Positions 1 to 10,070 of a stretch of DNA of 64,000 nucleotides are shown here, piece by piece (the stretch's first letter is position 1; the number at the start of each line of letters is the position of its first letter). The stretch comes from Enoplolaimus lenunculus. Its lineage: Eukaryota; Nematoda; Enoplea; Enoplida; Thoracostomopsidae. The notes below the pieces were generated by a model. It saw nothing but the letters and a program-made list of their open reading frames with translations, did no database searches and had not been told where the DNA came from. The DNA is taken from positions 1 to 64,000 of the forward strand of contig JASANG010000356.1 in assembly GCA_030248215.1 (NCBI GenBank), written 5' to 3'. The translations under genes and the position numbers were made by a program.

Positions 1-189
1 ATCTAGCAAAATTCCGACAAGACGAAGAAAAACACCCGTATTTCCCGAAGCAGCGACAGAATTTTAAACCATTTTTTTTCCACAAAATCGGAAAAAAATA
101 AATGCAAATCACATGTCGATTCATCGTTCAAAAGGTTCAGCGAAGTCGTCTCCAACAGTTTCATGAATATCAAAATCTGCAGTATACTC

Positions 190-402
190 TTAGGAATTAT
201 GATCAAATTCCGACTGTTCAAATTTTTCTCCGTCTGAGCCATGCCGCTCACGCAAATGCCGAGTGTAGTAACGAAAGTTTGCGAAACGTTTGTGACAAGA
301 CTTCTGAGCACATCGAAATTGTAATCTGCCAGTGTCTGTACAACCATGGACAATTCTAAGATGGCTAGCGAGATGCGAAACTGTTTTAAAAACAGAACAC
401 AC
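190..402 (-). CDS. possible C2H2 zinc-finger exon (partial gene)
   Basis: The minus-strand open frame contains one convincing C2H2 finger. FRCAQKSCHKRF is followed by YYTRHLRERH, giving C-x4-C-x12-H-x4-H spacing. The end of a second finger precedes it (SHLASHLRIVH, with one visible Cys upstream). The frame ends in a stop after EFDHNS. No ATG opens it. An acceptor-like TTTTAAG lies directly upstream on the minus strand, so this would be the last exon of a gene whose earlier exons were not found between 403 and 2000. Proteins with such fingers usually bind DNA or RNA, but nothing here shows a target. It could be a decayed copy. Confidence 0.4.
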   Translation of the reverse strand: MCSVFKTVSHLASHLRIVHGCTDTGRLQFRCAQKSCHKRFANFRYYTRHLRERHGSDGEKFEQSEFDHNS

Positions 403-429
403 TTAAAACACTTGAAGGGCATTGCTATT

Positions 430-1150
430 ACTTTACTTAAGAATAAATTCTATAACTAATACACAAGTGCATACACGTGTTCAATATGAAGTGTAGTATC
501 AATCAAAACACACGGAAATAAATGGTTAGCTGTCATAAATCTTTCAAATCATTTTAATAGGTGAGTCTTTAAAATTACAAAGCGAAGTAACAGAAAGGTA
601 GAATAAGAATAGTGTGAAAAAGTCACGAGCGAGGCGAGCGAAAAGCCACACGCATTCCAAAACTTCTGCGGTTTTTGTTTAGGCCGGTTAGAGAGGGACC
701 CCTTGACAATTATTGATATAAACCATCTGAAACAATTTAATAGATAAATGATGAAAAAATTTTATGGAACGTGTGACAACAAGAAGGCCTTAAATTAAAA
801 TATAAAATTCCGATTCCGATTGATTGTGCAATCGGAATGATTCGGAACTCGTTTTGAATCGCAATCCTAATCGGAATCGGAATTCCGCTTACAACCTGCA
901 TAAGCCTAAGGATATAGTCAAAGTCCTTAGTGCAGTTTATGTTTGTCCCAGTTAGACAGAGGAACGCACCTAAAAGTTACATAGCCAATCGTAACTATAC
1001 CTTGAGCAAGAAAGTCGTCTAAAGTTTCTGCATACAAAAGCTTTGAAGTGTTGGTCCCGTGCAAAGTGTAACGAATAAGCATTGCTTAGCTTTATTACAG
1101 ATAAATTTAAATATAACTTTGTGCCTAGAAAAGTTAGTGAAAAAATAAAG
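430..1150. other. intergenic; cluster of inverted GGAATCGG motifs at 798-890
   Basis: No gene is visible. At 798-890 the words ATTCCGATTCCGATTG, CAATCGGAATGATTCGGAA and AATCGGAATCGGAATTCCG face each other. This is the sort of short-motif-rich terminus seen in the CCGGA-ended elements elsewhere in the window. It is probably a relic of one. Confidence 0.4.
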
Positions 1151-1159
1151 GCTGCAATT

Positions 1160-1322
1160 TTCTAAAAAGCATATTCTTAAGTGTAAGCCAAAGCCTTTGC
1201 GTAAAAACGAGCCTATTTCTAAGCCTAAGCCTAAACCTAAGCAAAAAAAGTTAATCTAAAGCTTAAACTGACTCTATTACAGCCACGCCGGAAAACGATC
1301 CACCCCTGTGCTACACATGGGA
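1160..1322 (+). mobile_element. TTAGGC-carrying MITE, copy 1 (worn)
   Basis: The copy holds the family core: GCATATTC, hexamer-like CCTAAG words, CTAAGCCTAAGCCTAAACC, AAAAAAAG and TCTAAAGCTTAAACTGACTC. It ends in the arm-B terminus ACGATCCACCCCTGTGCTACACATGGG. The left terminus is worn. The same layout recurs at 25092-25269, which defines the family. Confidence 0.75.
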
Positions 1323-1329
1323 TATGCAG

Positions 1330-2090
1330 TATCGTATATAATATAATGGGTAGGATAGGGGCATATATTGTTATTCAAATTTGTGAAAACGCGGCAGTGA
1401 CTTTTATAGGCTGTAGAATATTTACCAGAATGCTAAAGTCCAAAAAAACCGAGAAAAAATCCTGGCTACTCCCCTAATAATATGTTATGATTTTTTACAT
1501 CTTTTATCTTTTATAATCTTTTAAAACGGTATACTTGAAAAAATTCAGAATGGCGCGCAATAAAATACAAAACAAACTTCACAAATACCTTAATATCCCG
1601 CTAGAATACAAAAATCAATAAAACAAAATCAAAACCAGTTTTTCTCGCTAAGAGATAAAAATAGTGTAAAAACAAAAGGTTAAAAGAAGCGCGAAAAATA
1701 AAATTATAATCAAAACTAGTTTTTCTGCTGCAGCTATTCTGGATTGCGTAATTAAATACACAGGAAGATCCAGAAACGTATACTTCCTTTCGTTATACAG
1801 AGAAACGAGAAGTAGCAATGCTGTTATCGTCAGGGGAGTAGCCATAATATTATTTTAAGGGTAGACTGTTTTAGGTTTTATTACTTTACAACCAAGCACA
1901 CTATTCTAATTCCGCAAATGTTTCTTTTGACGTCCTTGCAAAAATTTAGGGTTATATCTGTAACTCCCATTGTATACACCCCTTTCTACAGTTAATGTTT
2001 GAGCGAGATGGTCATATTTGAAAAGAACTGAGCGGTTTACATAGTTTTACTGCGTGTACGTGCCCGTTAGCCAGCGGATGGGCTTCAACC
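1330..2090. other. intergenic, nothing recognised
   Basis: The stretch is AT-rich. AAAACTAGTTTTTCT occurs twice, as AAAACCAGTTTTTCTCGC near 1630 and AAAACTAGTTTTTCTGC near 1712, suggesting a small duplication. No exon with splice sites and family similarity was found. Confidence 0.4.
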
Positions 2091-2094
2091 TTAT

Positions 2095-2225
2095 GGAACA
2101 ATTTTGGCCACCCCCTTAAAAGTTTTTAACCTTGCTTGTACGTCATTGAACAACCCTTGCAAGCCCCTAGTGAATAATTTCCAGCCACTCCTAGAAAGGC
2201 GAGTAGCATACGGTCGGTTCGTATA
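2095..2225 (-). repeat. GTAGCCAGC-family hAT-like MITE fragment
   Basis: On the minus strand this matches the unit at 58326-58487: a CAGCC terminus, then a GGAGTGGCTGG-like stretch, AGGGTTGTTCAATGACGTAC, an AGGTTAAAAACTTTTA segment and GGGTGGCC. The short open frame here has a relative at 58164-58427 only because both lie in the same repeat, so it is not a gene. Confidence 0.5.
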
Positions 2226-2573
2226 CATATAACTAAAAACTTTTTGACTGAAACAAGTGATAAAATCCAGTCTTTGGAATGTATGCGCCCATGTGCGACA
2301 CCCATCCTTTAACCATGCTATATACATAACATACAGTTTCTTTGTGAAGTAATGAAAATATCCAAATTAATATTTAGTTGGATATAACAGCTACGCATGG
2401 TAACCTACATCACGCCATACGAAATAATATGTATACACTGGTACACTTGCTATACGTTGGCACACTTGCTATGTATGTATATTATTAATCAAGGCCGTAA
2501 CAAATTACAACCGACCATACTTCAATTTCGTTTAGACACATCAGGGAAAAGTATGCAATTGGATTTAAATACT

Positions 2574-2764
2574 CACTTTGCAGAAATTTTTTATTTATAT
2601 TTGACTCCTTAATTTTGACTCCTTGTTTTGTTTCATTGTATGAGTCAAAATTTTGACTCACCGTCCAGAAACAAAATTTTTGACTCCTACAGAGTCAAAT
2701 GCTGACTCAGTCCGGTTGACTCTTTTGTTGAGTCAAATTTTGACTCAGTATTTTTTGCAGTGTA
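2574..2764. mobile_element. MITE dense in TGACTCA/TGAGTCA sites
   Basis: The ends look like imperfect inverted repeats: CACTTTGCAGAAATTTTTT on the left and ATTTTTTGCAGTG on the right. TA flanks the right end, as in Tc1/mariner-type MITEs. Inside, TGACTC/GAGTCA words occur about ten times in both orientations, including the palindrome GAGTCAAAATTTTGACTC. Five of them are the full AP-1 consensus TGA(C/G)TCA. Confidence 0.55.
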
Positions 2765-2818
2765 GGCCTGGTCAAATGAAAGCTATGGGGTACGGTAACA
2801 GCCGTAAGTGGTTGACAG

Positions 2819-3162
2819 AGTGCAGCCAGAGGTAAAACATAACATGAGCCGTAACCGGAGGCCAACAAAATTTACCCAAACCGAAGGTATGGCGAAATTA
2901 GGTAGTTTAATATCTGTAAAGTGTTGGTTAAATCTTGGTCTTACGCCCATTTTTTACGAAATCTCAACGATTTGTTCCAGAAAATTGAACATAATTTAAA
3001 ACGAAGCGCACCATGCAAGCAAATAAATTTTTGTATACATAATATATATAAATTATACTACAGAAAGTGCCGTAACCTATAAGATAGGAATTCTACAGCA
3101 GTCACAGCCGGAGGTAGATTTTCTGCCGGAGCCGGAGACAGACCTCCGATTGTACTATGGAA
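2819..3162. mobile_element. CCGGA-ended hAT-like element, old copy
   Basis: It begins near GTGCAGCCAGAGG and GTAACCGGAGGCC and contains GGCGAAATTAGGTAGT. It ends with CTGCCGGAGCCGGAGACAGA and CCGATTGTACTATGG. The same blocks occur in the same order at 38135-38475. No coding capacity is visible. Confidence 0.55.
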
Positions 3163-3201
3163 GATGATTTCATAGCTTACGGAAATGTCATTTAAACGAC
3201 C

Positions 3202-3332
3202 GGCCGCCACAGTAGTATAAGCATATTCCAAAGCCTAAGCGCAAAAATGAGTTTGTACCTAAGCCTAAGCAAAGAAGTTAGTCTAAAGCTTAAGTTATGC
3301 TATTGCAATTCCGCAGAAAAACGTTCAGCAAG
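3202..3332 (+). mobile_element. TTAGGC-carrying MITE, copy 2
   Basis: ACAGTAGTATAAGCATATTC leads into CCTAAGC words, then TTAGTCTAAAGCTTAAG, GCAATTCCGCAGAAAAACGTTCAGC. Both terminal GGCCCATG ends are lost. Confidence 0.75.
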
Positions 3333-3547
3333 TTAAATTTAAACCATACTGAGACAAGACGACATAGGGAAAGAATGGCGTACAAGCGTGACATCGAGAT
3401 ATCTTTGCTATACGGTTCTTTCAGATACTGTGGAATTTGACAATACTTACAGCTGGTTTTCGCCTAAAGAAATAAGCTTCAAAGTGAAACTAGATTAAAA
3501 TGACGTTGCTCAAAGAAGACAACTGACAGAATATGGCACATTATAGA

Positions 3548-3662
3548 GATAAGCGCCGGACCATTTTCAGCGGTATGTAGTTAAGCTTCAGCTTCAGACT
3601 AATTTTAGGCTTAGGAATATTCTTATATATACTGCTACGGTCCTTATCTATGTAATTGGCCC
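3548..3662 (-). mobile_element. TTAGGC-carrying MITE, copy 3 (inverted, short)
   Basis: In reverse orientation it runs GCGCCGGACCATTTTCAGCG, TTTTAGGCTTAGGAATAT, ACTGCTACGG and ends near TGTAATTGGCCC. The interior hexamer tract is reduced to about two units. Confidence 0.65.
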
Positions 3663-4056
3663 AGAATGTTAAGAAAGACTGATACCTATACGGTTTAACT
3701 GACTATGCTATGATAGAATTGAATCATTATTGCATTCATGAAACAAATTTAAAGTATTTCCAGATGTTTTTTAAATTTGCTGCAAAAATTTAGGCACTAT
3801 AAAAAACTTTAGCATAATGTCAAAACGAACAATTTACTAACAAAAAATAACAAAACAATAAACAAATGCTACAGTGCAGAGTTACTGTAGTGACCCGTAA
3901 CTGCGGTGCATAAACGACTCCTTGACCAAATAAAATTGAGCTCGAAACTTTAAAGCATGCTTAAGTTTGAAAATACATTCCTAAGTATAAATTAAGCTTT
4001 TGATACAAGACAAACGTTTAATTCAACTGATACTTGCAATAACGGATATATATCAG

Positions 4057-5087
4057 CAGGGTGCAACCGGAATTATAAAATACTGAAACCGGAAAGTTAA
4101 AAAATACCGGAACCGGAGCCGGAAAATAAAACACTTTTGCCGAAAAATTTGTTTTAACGCTATTTTATCGCTTTTAATGCTGTAAAGACATCATCTAGAA
4201 TGCCAAAATCCTGAAACAAATGCAGTAGGTGGAAACGTATGATAAATTATGGAGTAGTATGGCACAAAAAGAAAATTTCGGCAATACACGCACGGACAAT
4301 TTTAGGGAAATGTTAGAATAACATGTCAATTTTTCTTAAATTTTCAAATGAGAAAAATTTTCAATACTTGCCGAAAATAGCAGAAAATTCCGCTGCAAAA
4401 ATACCGGACTTATTACCGGAACCGGATAGTGAAAATACCGGATTTTCCTACCGGAACCGGAATTCCGGTTGCACCCGGTATATAAGTAACGAATGCGGCG
4501 GAGGTCGGGTTAAAAATAAATAACAGTCCGTACCGAATAACAGGGGTACCCTCTGGAGAGGCCAAATAAATACCAGACCCATCCCCTTATTCGGTTCACT
4601 ACAGTACTCAAGGAAGCTTACACAGCATCCCATCTCCAACCACATCGAAGAGTAAACCCATAGGCACAATTACTGTTGTTATAAATTTAATGGCATTAAG
4701 CAGTGTGCATTCGGAATTCTGGCACCGGCATTTTTTGACTTTCCGGTTCCAGTAAATTCTTACCGGAATTAAAAATTCCGGTATTGCATTTTTTTCGGCG
4801 ATCAAGATATTTTACTAAAAATGACGATGAATAATAATAAAATTTCATTCGTATAGTATATAAACCTTGACCTAAAATGCAGCAGATAAAGTGAATATCT
4901 ATCTCCAACTAGGGTTATTTAACAAATATTGCAAAAGAAAATAAAAATGAATTTTTCTGTGGCATGCATTTTTCACTTTCCGGTTCCGGATCAGGTAAAT
5001 TTTCACTTTCCGGTTCGGTATCAGGTAATTTTTTCAAATTCCGGTTCCGATTCCGGTAAATTGTAATTCTAATTGCACCCTGATATC
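4057..5087. mobile_element. CCGGAA-rich hAT-like element(s) ending in CAGGGTGCAACCGG
   Basis: The left end is CAGGGTGCAACCGGAA and the right end is TTGCACCCTG. ATATCA flanks both sides, a likely worn duplication. Terminal and internal zones are packed with GGAACCGG/CCGGTTCCGG words, and an internal CCGGTTGCACCCGG near 4460 suggests two nested or adjacent copies. A different dispersed repeat (4490-4612) lies inside. The ATG-opened frames here are short and unlike any family. Confidence 0.55.
4490..4612 (-). repeat. GTAGTGACCCGAATAA dispersed repeat, copy 1
   Basis: In reverse orientation it reads CTGTAGTGAACCGAATAAGG, then ATTTATTTGGCCTCTCCAGA, GGGTACCCC, TTATTCGGTACGGACTG and TTATTTATTTTTAACCC. 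The same order occurs at 39520-39655. A shorter form is at 51523-51682. Confidence 0.6.
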
Positions 5088-5333
5088 AATCACGAAATTA
5101 AGACAACCCAATTTGCAATTTGCTGTTATAACATTAGTGAAGTGAGTGATTGTAGAGTTTTTACACCGAGTCTATGCCATCAATATAACTCTGCCCAAAC
5201 TTTTGTAAAATTGTTTAATTATTAAAAGTATGACTGAAAACTCACGGTTATTTTTGCATTTTGCACCATTCAATGTGACGCTGAAATTATCTCATTACGG
5301 AAGTTGGATCTTAAATAACAATGAATTTGGATT

Positions 5334-6352
5334 TTAACGTTTCCTTTTTGCTTTTTTGTGCAACCTTTCGTTCTTTTTTCTCGCAGTTTTCATTTTCTTA
5401 ATTTGTCTATAATTCATCCACACCGGATAGCGTCCGTATTCGTCCAGCATCGTTTTTGGATCACGTTTCGATGTCGATTGTTGCGAATCCGCTTCTGCAA
5501 AACTCACTGATAATCACATTTAGTAAATTTGTTACTTACCTCCAAAGTTGAAAATATTTCAATAAATCGTGATGTCGGAAACTAAACAGCCAACACACCC
5601 AAGCCGATAAACATTTATACCTACAATTTACATCTATATATACTCTATCCCGCAAAACCTCAAGTACCTACATATGAGTCCAATATCAAGCCTTGATTTT
5701 TATCACACATCAGAATGAAATCATTCATTTTCATAAGTCAACCGTAAGTTTGGGAAATTTCAAATTTTACCTACACAGTACTGTTAGCAAACTGTGTACA
5801 AAAATTTAAGCTTACAGCGATAGATTCATCATGTAATTTTTTGATTGAAGCTCAATGTATACTTACCCATTTTATCGCTTTCGTCATTCGGAACAGGTTC
5901 ACTAGTGGCAGAGGTCGATGCTTTAGCTTGATCTAAAAGTAATAAGAATGTGAGTTATGCCTAATGCAACGCCACATGTGTCACTATATAAATAATTATA
6001 CTGTGCTACAGAAAACATATATAACAGACCGCTTCCGGTCGAACTCTCATTGTTACTGTGCTTGATAGGGGTAAGAGTCTGTAAGTAAACAAAACATAAC
6101 ATCACATCAGACACAATCCCAATTTGAATACAGTACTTACGTCGGAAATTTCAAAGTTCTCCACCAACTCACAGATTTTGTAGTAAATATTCAGAAAATT
6201 TTGGTTGACTTACAACTGAAACTGGCGATAACAGCTTCAACTCCAATAGTTGAAATAGTGTCTTTCAATTTTTTCACCTCCTTGATATTGTTCTTTTGGC
6301 GTTTAACTGCGCGCATTTTGCGACGCCATTTACTACGCAAGCTTTTAGCCAT
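5334..6352 (-). CDS. LLPH: LLPH-like nucleolar protein (3 exons)
   Basis: The minus-strand exons are 6214-6352, 5867-5932 and 5494 down to 5334. All introns are GT-AG (donors GTAAGT and GTAAGT, acceptors TTTTAG and TTTGCAG) and all are phase 1. The spliced frame gives 121 aa; human LLPH has 129. The N-terminus MAKSLRSKWRRKMRAVKRQK is almost the human sequence, and the C-terminal block LDEYGRYPVWMNYRQIKKMK matches human [21 protein letters not shown]. The acidic/Ser middle exon is poorly conserved, as expected. The protein ends in a run of Lys/Arg. LLPH is a small basic nucleolar protein linked to 60S ribosome assembly. The start is the first ATG of a block conserved from residue 1. Identity is firm; the middle exon is slightly less certain. 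Confidence 0.92.
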
Positions 6353-6591
6353 GTAAATGTTGTTTATCTAACAAAATATGAAACAAGTTTATCAGGGCGT
6401 CACAGGATGTCCATTTCCAGTAATAGTCGGTGTTCGTTTCCGTTACAGAAATAACCGAAATTTTGTTATTTTTACGCTCAAATCAGTGTTATAAATCACG
6501 TATAGCAATTTTTTTGTTACAGAGATGCTGCAATTGTCCGAAATGAGATAAAATTACAAAAATTGATCCAAAATCCTAAAAATTTCGATTA

Positions 6592-6690
6592 ATGTAAAGA
6601 ACAGGGGCGGAACAGTATTATAAGCATATTCCTAAGCGTAAACCTATAAGCATAAGCCTAAGCGTAAGAATGAGCATATTCACTTGAAGT
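6592..6690 (+). mobile_element. TTAGGC-carrying MITE, copy 4 (left part only)
   Basis: ATGTAAAGAACAGGGGCGGA, then ACAGTATTATAAGCATATTC and CCTAAGCG/CATAAGCCTAAGCG. The right arm is absent. A second element of the same terminal class starts 30 bp further right (6721). Confidence 0.7.
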
Positions 6691-6720
6691 AACATACCCT
6701 AATTGCCCTATTGAATATCA

Positions 6721-7004
6721 GGCCCATGTTACTATAAAGGCCGTCCCAATTTCCCGGGACACAAATATACCCGGAGTGCACACTTATGCGCTCCTGTTTA
6801 CATATGCATAGGCAGATATATTTACGTAGGATATTCCATGTGTCCCATCTTTCCCAAGTGTCCCATCTGTCCCACTGTCTCATCTGTCCTAATTATATTT
6901 TTTGAATGTACTCCTGGTACATTGCTGTCCCGGGAAAATGGGACGAGTACTCCTGTACATTGCTGTCCCGGGACAATGGGACGGCCTTTAAAGTAACATT
7001 GGAC
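6721..7004. mobile_element. hAT-like MITE, 284 bp, intact target duplication
   Basis: It is flanked by a perfect 8-bp duplication GAATATCA (6713-6720 and 7005-7012), which is typical of the hAT superfamily. The terminal inverted repeats are about 38 bp: GGCCCATGTTACTATAAAGG continuing through CCGTCCCA and CCCGGGACA, mirrored by TGTCCCGGGACAATGGGACG and GCCTTTAAAGTAACATTGG. The interior holds repeated GTGTCCCATCT words and a duplicated TACATTGCTGTCCCGGGA. There is no transposase. Its GGCCCATGT end is shared with the TTAGGC-carrying MITEs. Confidence 0.85.
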
Positions 7005-7072
7005 GAATATCATATACTAGAATTTGAAATACGAAGCTGTGGTTTTGTGTCGAAAACGAATTTGTACTTATA

Positions 7073-7362
7073 GGCATGTATTCGGTATATTAAAGAATAT
7101 CTGCTCCTAGACAAACTGTGACCCGTGTGCACCAGTTATAATCGTGTATACCGCAAAGGGTGGCAGCGAACATTAATTTGCAATATGTCGGTCTCTGTTT
7201 TTGGTATGAAAGGCATGTATGTATTCGGTACTTTAAGGCATATCTGTTCCGAGACAAACTGTGACCAGTCTGCACCGGTTATAAATGTAAATGCTGCATA
7301 GAGGGTGTCAGTGCACATTAACTTGCAATATGTCGGTCTGGGTTTTTGTATGATATATATAT
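7073..7362. repeat. tandem duplication, unit about 140 bp
   Basis: Two head-to-tail units begin at AGGCATGTATTCGGTA (7073) and AGGCATGTATGTATTCGGTA (7211). Each includes GACAAACTGTGACC and TGCAATATGTCGGTCT. The copies differ by scattered changes. No coding frame is conserved between them. Confidence 0.7.
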
Positions 7363-7379
7363 ATATAACGTTTTGATCA

Positions 7380-8315
7380 AAAATTCGTTCCCGTTTTCAG
7401 TACTTCGTAACACTGTTCTATAATTGGAGACAATAAACTATTTAAGTAAATAAAAGTTTACTGATACAATTTTACATAACTTTACATATCATATGTAAGC
7501 TTTATATGAAAACACAGTCAACTCAAGTTAAACTTCAAAGCGCAGAATTCAAAATTACTACGCATACGTAGAGAAGAAGAAAATAGTCCACACTAAGCTT
7601 TCTGGTAGGCTTTTGATTCACATGCTTTCTTAACTTAGATTATAACGCACAGTGGTCAAGACCTGTTTTACACTTTGGCCCAGGTCCACTTAAAGGACAC
7701 CATTTTAAAATTTTTCACATATGCATGCTTGTAACTCAAACGATTCGTTGTATACAAGAACGTAAAAATACAAAATGCGAGCAGAATACAGTACTGAAAT
7801 GTACAATAAGTAATAAACTATACACAACATTGATGCAACCCAGGGCCGCATTTTCAACCGAATGTAGCACCAGTCTTTAGTCTGTCTGGAAAAACTAGTG
7901 TTTAAACAACGTTACATTCTGCAGAACTGAATTTTGGTACTAAACAATATATTTCAGCCAGATATGCTAACGCACCCGGAACAAATAGCGACCTCAAGTA
8001 CAAAAACGAAACGGAGAAATAAAAACAAAAAGCATCACACTAGAAATATCTCGCGGATACATTACAAAAACCTTAAACTATATATAATCATAGTAACAAC
8101 GAAATCAAAAACCCATCGCATAAATCTTAGATAAAGTTCAGTCATACGTCACTTCCAAAATACAATTCCGCACAACAATTTGTTCAATTGCTTCGCCCAT
8201 CACAGTAATGAGAAACCCGAGGCATAAATCTGAACTTAATTCAAGTCACATAATATACGTCTCCTTCAAAGTACAATTCAGCAAAACAATTTCTTCATTT
8301 TTTAACCAAAATACA
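7380..8315. other. AMPK-beta downstream region with a tandem duplication
   Basis: This is the probable 3' flank/UTR of the AMPK beta gene. Two direct copies of about 105 bp lie at 8107-8208 and 8211-8312; each has ACCC..GCATAAATCT, GTACAATTC and GCAAAACAATTT-like words. No clear AATAAA signal was found on the minus strand near the stop. Confidence 0.5.
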
Positions 8316-10070
8316 TCAATTAATCGGTTTATACAACAAAGTAGTGACATATTTCTTACGATAACGATGAGACGCCGACAATACCATCACACCGTCTTTA
8401 ATCGAAAGTGCATACAAATGATTTAGCATGACATGTTGTGGCTCAGGTAAGACATTCGGATCACACGATGACGGTACATCTTGATTTAATATTACTTGGA
8501 GCAGCTGCGGTGGTAATGCAGGAGGTGGTCCTGCATGTTCGAATGATTTACGATCGGGAATAACCTGCGAAAACTCGGTTTGGTTAAAATTTGCTCCACC
8601 AGATACTTTGTCAGGCAAGCCATCGGTTCCGCCAGCAGCGAGCGAGTCGCGTAAATCACGATCAAGTGCGTCGAACACTTCGAACTCTTTCTTGTCGACC
8701 ACAAGAACGTTGTTCTCGGTGCCAATTTGATTGTCAGTTTTCGCTAACGAATTATCGCATCGCCATTCGCTGTCGACACAAAATTTAAACTCGTGCCGGC
8801 CTTCGGGCAAATTCAAAATCGTCGTGAAATCATCAGAACTTTTGACCAACGGGATTTTAGTGCGCCATTTGTTCCAGCTGCCAGATACGAACACCTGAAA
8901 AGAACACTGGCTAATTGTCACAGGATCCCAAACGAGTTCTACCAGTCGTAGCGGAGCTACATGTGTTGAGCAAAGCTCGAACACACTTAAACAATTACGC
9001 AAATATGCAAATTAGTTATAAGCTAACTATTCATTTATTGGTTTTGGAGGTTTGTAAACAATATATTAAGATTCCTCGCACCCAAAAACCTTCAGTAATA
9101 ATTTAAACATCCCTAATTTAGGCTTATCGATTAAGCAAATATGCAAATTAGCAATTAGACAATTTTTAAATTATACGTTTTAGAAGTTTGCAAACAATTT
9201 ATTCAGATTGCTCGCACTGACGAACCCTTCAGAATTGAGCTCGAACACACGTAAGCAGTTAAGCTAATATGCAAATTAGTTATTAGTTAGCTATAAATTT
9301 ATTGGTTTTGGAGGTTTGTAAAAAATTTATTCAGGTTCCTTGCACTCAAAAACCCTTCAGTAACCCTAATAATTTGAGAAATAATTAAAAAAAACCATTA
9401 TTTGGACTTATGAATTAAGCTAATGCAAATTAGCTATTAGCTAATTATTCGATAATCGGTTTTGAAGGTTTGTAGACAATACATTCAAATTCCTCGCACC
9501 CAAAAACTCATTGTTGCTGTAATTAGATTGCTTGTAACCCTAATAATTAGTGAAATATTGAAAAACGCCTAATTTTGTCTTGTCAATTATGCTTATTATG
9601 CAAATTAGCTATTAGCTAACTATTCAATTATCGGTTTTGGAGGTTTGCAAATTGTTTATTCAAATTCGTCGCACCTAAATACTCTTTAGTACGAAATTAT
9701 ATTGCTTTTAACCTTAATAATTAGTGAAATATTGTAATAAGTCCTAATCTAGGCTTATAAACTATGCTTCGTTAAAATAAATAATTTCACCATAAATTCT
9801 TCGAAACAACACATTAAACAAAACCTCTTTGGATTGTAAATTACTTACGTTTTTAGCAGAACCACTGCTCCACTTGATAACCACTGGATACTCATTTGTG
9901 TCTTCATACTGCAGCGATACCTGGGTATCTTGACCGCCGGGACCAGCCTTTGCTATTTTTAATTGCACTGGACATTCGTCGTCAAACGTGCTTTGATGTC
10001 GGTGTCGTTGAAGACCGTGACCTGACTCAGCTCGATCGCGCCGACCAGTTGTACCCTGTGCCTGGCCCAT
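8316..10070 (-). CDS. PRKAB (aakb): AMP-activated protein kinase beta subunit (2 exons)
   Basis: The exons are 9849-10070 (residues 1-74) and 8316-8894 (75-266). The intron starts GTAAGT and ends TTTTCAG, phase 0. Total 266 aa; human beta1 has 270. The subunit scaffolds AMPK alpha and gamma and binds glycogen. The CBM48 fold spans about 66-150. The two sugar-stacking tryptophans are in GSWNKW (W84) and VDSEW (W118). Also kept are K111, the TENN loop and the Ser in VKSSDDF that lines the alpha-beta drug/metabolite pocket. The C-terminal alpha/gamma-binding domain ends in the near-invariant LSIKDGVMVLSASHRYRKKY and TTLLYKPIN. In-frame TAATAA lies 30 bp upstream of the ATG, fixing the start. Gly2 follows Met1 (MGQAQG), so N-myristoylation is plausible though not the classical MGNxxS. 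The gene is divergent from WBP11. Confidence 0.96.
8996..9780. repeat. tandem array in the AMPK-beta intron, 5-6 units of 130-175 bp
   Basis: Five to six degenerate units nearly fill the 954-bp intron. Each carries AT(A)TGCAAATTAG near 9003, 9140, 9268, 9424 and 9598, then a TTAGCTAACTATTC-like word, GGTTTTGGAGGTTTG, TTATTCA(A/G)ATT and TCGCACC.AAAAAC. TTTAGGCTTAT also recurs between units. No coding signal is seen. Confidence 0.75.
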
